Origin: Candidatus Zophobacter franzmannii
GTDB lineage: Bacteria; Cloacimonadota; Cloacimonadia; Cloacimonadales; JAFGVF01
Reading direction: 5' to 3'
Assembly: GCA_030765245.1 (NCBI GenBank)
Contig: JAVCCX010000026.1
Location: forward strand, 1-5,396
Length of the DNA: 5,396 nt
In this document: in pieces, positions 1-5,396 of the stretch
Layout: each line of letters opens with the position of its first letter
Position numbering within the stretch: position 1 is the stretch's first letter
The notes under the pieces: model-generated
What the model saw: the letters and a program-made list of their open reading frames with translations, nothing else
What the model was told of the DNA's origin: nothing
Databases searched by the model: none
Program-made: the position numbers and the translations under genes

Positions 1-1685
1 CTTCATCCAACAGAGTTCATAATTCGAGTGGATACATCAGGATAAATAATAGTCATCAAGTTCCCATATCAATACCATATTCAGGATTATATCAAGTATT
101 GCTAAACTATGAAAATGAGGAAATTGAAAGATACTTCAGAGTTTTCGACAAAATAACTCATGCAATAGGATCTCAACAAGCAGATTATAGTCACATTGAT
201 TTTTATACTACAAACAACTCTCCGACTCCATATACAGATATCTTGGATGAGTTTAAGGATAAAATTAAGCAAGCTCTGCTAACTTATAGTGATCCCGGTA
301 AATATTTGGCTGCATCACCACAATCCTGTGATTGGAAAACCTATCTAAACTTGCAAGGTAATAATTTACCTGTAACATACGATGTAATACTTCTAAATGA
401 TACTCCTAGATTTGAATGGTTAAATACTGATAATGGCACAGGATCTATCATAAGTGCACCCGGAGTTCAAGTGGAGAGATTGCCGTATAGCTTGAACCCC
501 ACTCAAAATTATCATGAACATTTGGTGTTTCATATACCTTATATTGTCTCACAAATATCAAAACGTCCATACACATTGAATCAATACATTGAATCATTAT
601 CTTTACATGAAGTGTTCCATTCATTTCAATCTAGCTACCAGTTAGTTCCAAACGAAATAAGCGGTAAGTATTTTTTTTTCTATGAAGGAATGGCTACTGC
701 TGCGACATTCTGGGAAATGAAAGATGAAGAAAAGTTATTGTTAGAAGATTCTAACGGAGAAATTCAATTCTCGTGTTATAAGTCTGCTGAAAGACAGTTT
801 TACATTAAGCTTGCTAAGGATGAATTTGGGCATCTTTTTCAAGGTTGCAGAACACCTAAAGACTTAACTTATGGGGGAGCAGTATTTTGGAGATTTCTAC
901 TTGAAAAAGGTGTAAAAAATCATCCGAATGCTTTAGGTGCCCCAGAGAGAGTTCTAACAAAATTTATGGAGGGTGTTTATTGGTCTTCTAATGCCTATGA
1001 CCAGAACAATGTTCATGAGATGCTTGAAGATGGTTATAACTACCTTTTGTCTCCATATGGATATAACGATTGTATGGTATATCAATCTTTTGAAGAATTG
1101 ATGCAGGCATATAGTGAATATGCTGTTACGCAGGCTTTAAAACTTGATAACTTACTGACAGACGAGAATGTCAATGAGTTTCTCTTTGGACACAACGGAC
1201 TTTATCAGATATATGTCCCTTCTGCCATTGACGAAGGTCTGACTATTAATAACACAATGGTTCCCGGTGTTTTTGGTTTTGATTGTTATGAAATAGATAT
1301 AGTTGGAGCTTCATTTACAAGGTACGACCTTAAGCATGATTTGGCAAATGAACCTGTAAGTATATCCATTTTATACGAATATGATGATGGAGAGGAAAAT
1401 ATAAACAGATATGAGATTGACAGGATAATAAAGGATGAATTGTCATCATGTATCATAGATATTGCTGATGAAGAAATATCAAACATCAAGAAAATCTATG
1501 TAATCATATCGCAATATGGTCAGATATCTACCTCAGGAGATTTAGTTAAATTACAGGCACTAAAGCGACCATTTAACACATCTTTTTCTCTTGATTCTAC
1601 AAGTAGCATGGCTGACATGTCTCTTTTTTACTCAGACCCCCTTACTGTGCAAGTAACGCATCCTTCAGCTATCTATTTAGCATAA
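1..1685 (+). CDS. Putative secreted zinc metalloprotease (gluzincin-like, resembles the MXAN_6640 family), 5' partial, ended by an in-frame stop
   Basis: The frame is open from the left edge (first whole codon at 3), so the true start and any signal peptide lie outside the window; the TTG at 99 is internal. About 560 residues are visible. HEVFH at 606-620 (visible residues 202-206) fits the HExxH zinc-binding and catalytic motif. A YEGMAT segment places a likely third ligand, Glu, at 684-686, 21 residues after the second His, as in gluzincins. A YGGAVFWRFL helix follows, and then a beta-rich region from about 1260 to 1560. This order resembles the putative metalloproteases annotated as MXAN_6640 family, which are common in FCB and myxobacterial secretomes; that assignment is from memory of the family. 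The protein probably cut extracellular or surface proteins, but the substrate is unknown. It ends abruptly after a hydrophobic stretch (SAIYLA) with no sorting domain, and the same frame stays open after the TAA. This points to a truncated part of a longer gene rather than a natural C-terminus. Confidence 0.75.
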   Translation, partial: SSNRVHNSSGYIRINNSHQVPISIPYSGLYQVLLNYENEEIERYFRVFDKITHAIGSQQADYSHIDFYTTNNSPTPYTDILDEFKDKIKQALLTYSDPGKYLAASPQSCDWKTYLNLQGNNLPVTYDVILLNDTPRFEWLNTDNGTGSIISAPGVQVERLPYSLNPTQNYHEHLVFHIPYIVSQISKRPYTLNQYIESLSLHEVFHSFQSSYQLVPNEISGKYFFFYEGMATAATFWEMKDEEKLLLEDSNGEIQFSCYKSAERQFYIKLAKDEFGHLFQGCRTPKDLTYGGAVFWRFLLEKGVKNHPNALGAPERVLTKFMEGVYWSSNAYDQNNVHEMLEDGYNYLLSPYGYNDCMVYQSFEELMQAYSEYAVTQALKLDNLLTDENVNEFLFGHNGLYQIYVPSAIDEGLTINNTMVPGVFGFDCYEIDIVGASFTRYDLKHDLANEPVSISILYEYDDGEENINRYEIDRIIKDELSSCIIDIADEEISNIKKIYVIISQYGQISTSGDLVKLQALKRPFNTSFSLDSTSSMADMSLFYSDPLTVQVTHPSAIYLA

Positions 1686-2006
1686 ATTGCTACAAGAAGA
1701 TTCGGAAACTATTATCTAAACAGTGATAAGACAGCAGCTTCTCAATTTTCTCGATATGCGTCAGATGTTTTCGGGCATGAAACTCTAATTGGAACAGAGG
1801 AGCTAACTTTCGACTCAAAGATTGTTGAGTTTCAAGATTGTATTGCAACCGTAGGTCCAATGGTTAATCAATATGGATATATAGGAGGTACTGATATAGT
1901 AGCTGGTTTAAGCCATGCTAACAGTGCAATGAATGAAACAGCATACTCACAAGGTTTGATTTGTTTCTCAGATTTTGTCGATAACGAAAGTACTCAAAGA
2001 GTTTAA
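1686..2006 (+). pseudogene. Remnant of a VWA domain between the two larger pieces (no start codon of its own)
   Basis: After the TAA at 1683-1685 the same frame stays open for 106 codons to a TAA at 2004-2006. It begins with ATT and has no plausible ribosome binding site, so it is unlikely to be translated separately. The peptide reads as the middle of a VWA fold. A helix with DKTAASQFSRYASDV is followed by a strand-loop segment with GTEELTFDSKIVEF, then by GGTDIVAGLSHA. The Thr codon at 1890-1892 matches the MIDAS threonine of GGT-D/S-I motifs. Next comes GLICFSDFVDNE, with Asp at 1971-1973 matching the aspartate of LTDG-type strands. The first MIDAS element (DxSxS) is missing: the upstream stop falls right after a hydrophobic strand, where that motif would be expected. 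The rest of the fold seems to resume in another frame from 2012. I read this as the middle part of a broken multidomain surface protein. Confidence 0.6.
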
Positions 2007-2041
2007 ATTAATTATTTGACACATTACTAAACAATGACGAT

Positions 2042-4135
2042 ATGACTTTTTTCCCAATTGTTGTTGAAAATCATGCTATGGTAGAAAGTGAATCCAATCC
2101 ATTAACTGATGAATCAAAATATCTACCTCCACTATTACCGGCAATATTCAACTCTAAGTATAAAGGCTATGCTTATTTCGTTAACAGAAATCGTCCATTT
2201 GGTACTGCATCGTATTCAGGAATAACTGAGCATATTTATGCAACCTTGGTAGGAAAAGATATATTGGTAATGGATATAAATAGGCATGAACAAACCGGAG
2301 ATGAAACATCTTCTATTCATTTTGATGTGACTGAAGACATGAGAGACTTGGAAGTAATCTTGTCTTGGGATAAGGACAATTCAAGCTATAATCTTTATGT
2401 CTGGGGACCTGATAATAGTTATGAAGCTGATCACTTACTGTCGAATGATGAGACAATGAAACGAGTGTTTATAAGGGATCCTAAACCAGGAAAATGGAGA
2501 ATGAAAGCTCATTGTACTGCTCTTAATTATTATCTGGACAATGAGGGCAATAATACTCCGGTTCCTGATTATCCCGCTTTAACTGCCATGGCATACACTA
2601 AGTTCCAATATCACACCGGACTATCATTAATAGAGGGATACAAAGATTCCCAATCATATCTTTTAACAACAAGTTTTCACGAACAAGACAGTTTAGTAGA
2701 TTCTGCTTATGTATATGTTGAATGTGAAAACAATAATGGTATAGAGGTAATTCAGTTATATGATGATGGTTTGCATAATGATGATCTTGCAAATGATGGT
2801 TTGTTTGCCAATATGTATGATGCTAATGTAACTGGACCAAACAAGTTTAGATATTATGCCTTAAAAGGTACTCAAGCTCAGTTGTTTGATTACAGATCTA
2901 TGAATGTTGTGTTTGAAGCAGAGACAATACCAAGAGTGTTTTCCAAGGAATGGAACTGGATAGGACTACCAAAACTTAACAGGACGACCAATAGTATTGT
3001 TCCTACATGGTATGTAGCAGAGCAGTTAAAGCCTGATTTTGGGAAAATTGTTCATGAAAACACATCATATGTTTATGTTGATTATGAGTATGTTGATTAC
3101 GGTTTAACATATCTAAATAGCTATGATGGGTATAAACTGTTTTTAGATACCATTAATAGTTCAGTCAGTTTCTATGAAGAGGGAGATTTAATTCCTGAAG
3201 ATACAGAAATCACACTTACTGCGAACGATCCACAATGGGTATGCTATTTCTTAGAGGATTCAATAATGGCTGATGTAGCTCTAGAAAATATTCTCAGTAA
3301 TTTGAAATCAGTAAAACATCAGGAATGGTTTGCATATAGAGAGAATCTAGGTGATGCTTGGAAAGGTGGAGTTCCTCAAAGTTGCTGGGAAGCCTTGAAA
3401 TACGGGCAAATGGTTGAGTTAACATCTTTTGTAGATACAACATTTGTCTGGAATCCAAACGCAAAGAATGGTGGAAAGGTACAAATTATTGAGAAACCTA
3501 ATACAGGTTATTTCGAATATTCAGAACTTGAGGACTATGCACCAATTTATGTTGATGTAAGCGGACAGAACTTCGCTGAGATTGGAGCATATATAGGTGA
3601 AATATGTAAAGGGTATGGCGTTGTTGTTAATGATACTGCAAAAGTTCAGGTCTATTTGACTGAAGAAGATGTTGCATCCGGACAACAACTTTCTTTCTAC
3701 GGAATTACAAACGCAAAAGATAAGTGTTCCAAACAGATAGGATATTCAGTTTGGAATAAAAATGAGAATACTTATATAAATAAACCATTGATGTCATTTG
3801 TAGTCAAAAACTCAGAATACTACATGGTCAAAGGTCACTTGGATGATGTAACTCCAGTATATACCTATTCTCTTTCTAATTATCCAAATCCTTTCAATCC
3901 AGATACATCTATTAGTTATTCAGTGAAAAAGGATGAGAAAGTCAAAATTCAAATCTATAACATTCGTGGACAGAGAATAAAAACCATAGTTAACGAAAAA
4001 CATGAACCAGGAAATTATGTAATTGTTTGGAACGGAAAAGATGATAATAACAAATCTATTTCAAGTGGTGTGTACTTCATGAGAATGAGTACTCCGAGTA
4101 AAAAACTAACAAACAAGATAATGATGCTAAAATAG
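2042..4135 (+). CDS. T9SS type A sorting domain-containing multidomain surface/secreted protein (3' piece of a broken gene)
   Basis: The frame holds 697 codons. The ATG at 2042 is the first Met after a frame stop at 2009-2011, has no convincing Shine-Dalgarno sequence and leads to no signal peptide. A T9SS cargo without a Sec signal could not be exported, so the piece probably began as part of an upstream gene. Residues 1-95 look like the end of a VWA fold, with FFPIVVENHAMV and SKYKGYAYFV. Residues 96-190 form a P-domain-like beta sandwich, with LEVILSWD, LYVWGPD and PKPGKW. Residues 195-295 resemble a choice-of-anchor-X domain, with a D-rich, possibly calcium-binding loop DDGLHNDDLANDG at 241-253. 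Residues 300-500 begin with WNWIGLPKL and are not recognised. Residues 505-600 contain AEIGAYIGEICKG, a module seen in FCB secreted proteins. Residues 610-697 are a clear T9SS type A sorting domain with NYPNPFNP at 613-620, an IYNIRGQ strand and an SGVYFMRM end. The sorting domain call is firm; the other domain names are resemblance only. Confidence 0.8.
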   Translation: MTFFPIVVENHAMVESESNPLTDESKYLPPLLPAIFNSKYKGYAYFVNRNRPFGTASYSGITEHIYATLVGKDILVMDINRHEQTGDETSSIHFDVTEDMRDLEVILSWDKDNSSYNLYVWGPDNSYEADHLLSNDETMKRVFIRDPKPGKWRMKAHCTALNYYLDNEGNNTPVPDYPALTAMAYTKFQYHTGLSLIEGYKDSQSYLLTTSFHEQDSLVDSAYVYVECENNNGIEVIQLYDDGLHNDDLANDGLFANMYDANVTGPNKFRYYALKGTQAQLFDYRSMNVVFEAETIPRVFSKEWNWIGLPKLNRTTNSIVPTWYVAEQLKPDFGKIVHENTSYVYVDYEYVDYGLTYLNSYDGYKLFLDTINSSVSFYEEGDLIPEDTEITLTANDPQWVCYFLEDSIMADVALENILSNLKSVKHQEWFAYRENLGDAWKGGVPQSCWEALKYGQMVELTSFVDTTFVWNPNAKNGGKVQIIEKPNTGYFEYSELEDYAPIYVDVSGQNFAEIGAYIGEICKGYGVVVNDTAKVQVYLTEEDVASGQQLSFYGITNAKDKCSKQIGYSVWNKNENTYINKPLMSFVVKNSEYYMVKGHLDDVTPVYTYSLSNYPNPFNPDTSISYSVKKDEKVKIQIYNIRGQRIKTIVNEKHEPGNYVIVWNGKDDNNKSISSGVYFMRMSTPSKKLTNKIMMLK
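3074..3103 (+). repeat. Two-copy 15-bp imperfect tandem repeat inside the coding region
   Basis: Two adjacent in-frame 15-bp units encode YVDYE and YVDYG, with near-identical DNA (tat gtt gat in both). It lies in the unrecognised region of the T9SS-sorted protein. A recent local duplication or a natural beta-strand pattern would both explain it. It keeps the frame and does not disrupt the gene. Confidence 0.5.
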
Positions 4136-4148
4136 TATCAGTATAGTT

Positions 4149-4183
4149 AAAAAGAGTGTCCGCAAAAGCGAACACTCTTTTTT
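4149..4183 (+). terminator. Rho-independent terminator between convergent genes, possibly bidirectional
   Basis: The left arm 4149-4159 pairs with 4172-4182 over 11 base pairs. A C/A mismatch (4160/4171) follows, then three inner C-G pairs (4161-4163 with 4168-4170) close an AAAA loop. The right arm ends in a run of T, giving a classical intrinsic terminator for the + strand gene that stops 13 bases upstream. The left arm starts with a run of A, which reads as U on the - strand, so the hairpin may also terminate acetate kinase transcription arriving from the right. Confidence 0.92.
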
Positions 4184-4206
4184 ATATTATTCCTAATATC
4201 CGGTAA

Positions 4207-5396
4207 TTATTCAAAGATTAGTTCATAACTATCCAAGGCAATCTGCAACTCTTCGTTGGTAGGAATTACAAGAATCTGAGTTGGAGAATATGGATGCGAG
4301 ACTATCCCTGCTCCGTGTCCAACATGTTCGTTGAGTTCTTTGTCCATGTGAATTCCAATGTTCTGGAGATTACGGCATATTCTCTTTCTCATCTTGATAG
4401 CATGCTCCCCTATTCCACCTGTGAAAACAATAGCATCAACACGCACAAGATTCGCTGAGTAAGCTCCGATATATTTACGAACACGATAGGCAAAAACTTC
4501 TAATGCCTCAGTTGCTTCTTTGTTGCCTGCTTCAGCAGCTTCTTCAACATCCCTAAGATCACTGGAGACTTCACTAATTCCAAGAAGTCCGCTCTTCTTA
4601 TTAAGCATTGTGCTGATCTCACTGTTGGAATAACCTCTTTCAGAAAGATAGAAGATGATTGATGGATCTATATCACCGCTTCTGGTGCCCATAAGTAGCC
4701 CTTCAAGCGGAGTAAACCCCATTGATGTATCAACAGACTCTCCGTGCTGGATTGCCGTTATAGACGCTCCATTACCAAGATGACAAGTAATCATATTAGT
4801 GTTCTCAGGAACTCGCTTGAGCATCTTCATGGCAACACCGGCAACATAGCGATGACTCGTGCCATGGAAACCATAGCGACGGATTTTATACTCATTGTAT
4901 AGCTTTCTTGGAATACCATAAAGATAAGCAGATGGTGGCATGGTCTGATGGAACGCTGTATCAAAAACAGCAACCTGATTGATGCTGGGTAGCATTTTAA
5001 TGGCTTCTCGAATTCCGGTGAGATTAGCAGGATTATGGAGTGGAGCTAACTCCGAGTTTACCTCGATAGCCTTGATAACCTTATCATCAATAACCACAGA
5101 TTCAGCATAATCTTCTCCACCATGAACAACACCATGACCAATTCCATCAATCATTGCAATATTTTTCAACATCCCGAGTTTCTCGTGCGTTATAGCACTT
5201 TTAACAAGTTCCATAGCTGCCTGGTGATTGGGGATGTCAGTTACTTGTTCAAATGTTCCGGCTTCTGTTTTTTGGGTAATTTTACCTTTATCAAGACCGA
5301 TCCTCTCAACCAGTCCCTTTCCAAGGCTTTTCTTTTCAGGCATGACATATACTTCATACTTTAGAGACGAGCTTCCGCAATTGATAACTAAAATGC
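4207..5396 (-). CDS. ackA: Acetate kinase, 5' partial by about one to three codons
   Basis: AckA (EC 2.7.2.1) is a cytoplasmic ASKHA-fold enzyme that interconverts acetyl phosphate plus ADP with acetate plus ATP, normally working with phosphotransacetylase. The ATG at 5341-5343 is not the start. The frame continues upstream to the window edge and encodes ILVINCGSSSLKYEVYVM, the conserved N-terminus, so about 395 of roughly 398 residues are present. Family motifs, using Methanosarcina thermophila numbering: NCGSSS (Asn7, Ser10, Ser12), LAPLHNP (His123), FDTAFHQTMP (Asp148), RYGFHGTSH (His180), CHLGNG (His208, Asn211), MGTRSGDIDP (Arg241), and IPTNEE near the C-terminus (Glu384). The exception is GHGVVHGGE, where the family has GHRVVHGGE: the essential Arg91 is Gly (codon at 5131-5133). 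The gene is otherwise intact with no stop or frameshift. It converges on the T9SS protein gene across a shared terminator, and its promoter and any pta partner lie beyond the right edge. Confidence 0.96.
   Translation of the reverse strand, partial: ILVINCGSSSLKYEVYVMPEKKSLGKGLVERIGLDKGKITQKTEAGTFEQVTDIPNHQAAMELVKSAITHEKLGMLKNIAMIDGIGHGVVHGGEDYAESVVIDDKVIKAIEVNSELAPLHNPANLTGIREAIKMLPSINQVAVFDTAFHQTMPPSAYLYGIPRKLYNEYKIRRYGFHGTSHRYVAGVAMKMLKRVPENTNMITCHLGNGASITAIQHGESVDTSMGFTPLEGLLMGTRSGDIDPSIIFYLSERGYSNSEISTMLNKKSGLLGISEVSSDLRDVEEAAEAGNKEATEALEVFAYRVRKYIGAYSANLVRVDAIVFTGGIGEHAIKMRKRICRNLQNIGIHMDKELNEHVGHGAGIVSHPYSPTQILVIPTNEELQIALDSYELIFE

Noticed and set aside
99..101. TTG as the start codon of the metalloprotease
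   Set aside because: The same frame is open to the left edge with plausible protein sequence and there is no ribosome binding site, so it is an internal Leu codon.
1286..1489. Small - strand open frame inside the metalloprotease
   Set aside because: Low-complexity Ser/Ile-rich product antisense to coherent coding sequence, typical of a shadow frame.
1593..1610. DSTSSM as the VWA MIDAS motif
   Set aside because: It fits DxSxS only with Thr for Ser, the preceding residues are not a hydrophobic strand, and it lies about 45 residues from the first VWA helix, too far for the usual fold. Kept as a weaker alternative.
2016..2046. Promoter from a perfect TTGACA at 2016-2021
   Set aside because: No good -10 box stands at 16-18 bases spacing, transcription would start at or after the ATG, and FCB promoters often differ from this consensus. 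Chance in AT-rich DNA is likelier.
2598..2792. Small - strand open frame inside the T9SS protein gene
   Set aside because: His-rich antisense product that arises from the Asp/Asn/Tyr-rich codons of the real gene; no start signal and no family.
5341..5343. ATG as the start of acetate kinase
   Set aside because: The frame continues upstream with the conserved ILVINCGSSSLKY N-terminus, which carries active-site residues. This Met is about residue 20.
5122..5364. Small + strand open frame over the start of ackA
   Set aside because: It lies antisense to highly conserved acetate kinase sequence and its product resembles nothing I know; it is a shadow frame.

Overview
The window looks like a piece of a low-GC genome from the FCB (Fibrobacterota-Chlorobiota-Bacteroidota) group. 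The main evidence is a C-terminal type IX secretion (T9SS) type A sorting domain with a YPNPFNP core. Together with the secreted multidomain style and AT-rich coding, this variant suggests Cloacimonadota or a similar candidate phylum. That placement is inference; there is no rRNA or other phylogenetic marker here.

Layout: positions 1 to 4135 (+ strand) hold the remains of what was probably one very large exported protein, now split into three pieces. Piece 1 (1-1685, 5' end off the window) is a putative zinc metalloprotease with HEVFH and a downstream glutamate, and it stops at a TAA at 1683-1685. Piece 2 (1686-2006) continues in the same frame with no start codon and encodes the middle of a von Willebrand factor A (VWA) fold, with GGTDI and a later SDFVDNE. 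Piece 3 (2042-4135, another frame) starts without a signal peptide. It carries what looks like the end of the VWA fold, a P-domain-like beta sandwich, a choice-of-anchor-X-like D-rich domain, a region of unknown function, and the T9SS sorting domain. One in-frame stop and one frameshift together account for the break.

A strong hairpin terminator with a T tract (4149-4183) separates this locus from acetate kinase (ackA, 4207-5396, - strand), which converges on it and lacks only its first one to three codons. AckA has essentially all of its catalytic residues. The exception is the arginine of the GHRVVHGG motif (Arg91 in the Methanosarcina thermophila enzyme), which is glycine here.

The two halves have no evident functional link: one is a decayed cell-surface or secreted protein, the other a core acetate/ATP metabolic enzyme. 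In sampled lines the ackA side is clearly more GC-rich than the surface-protein side. I see no CRISPR array, tRNA, rRNA, insertion sequence or defence system.
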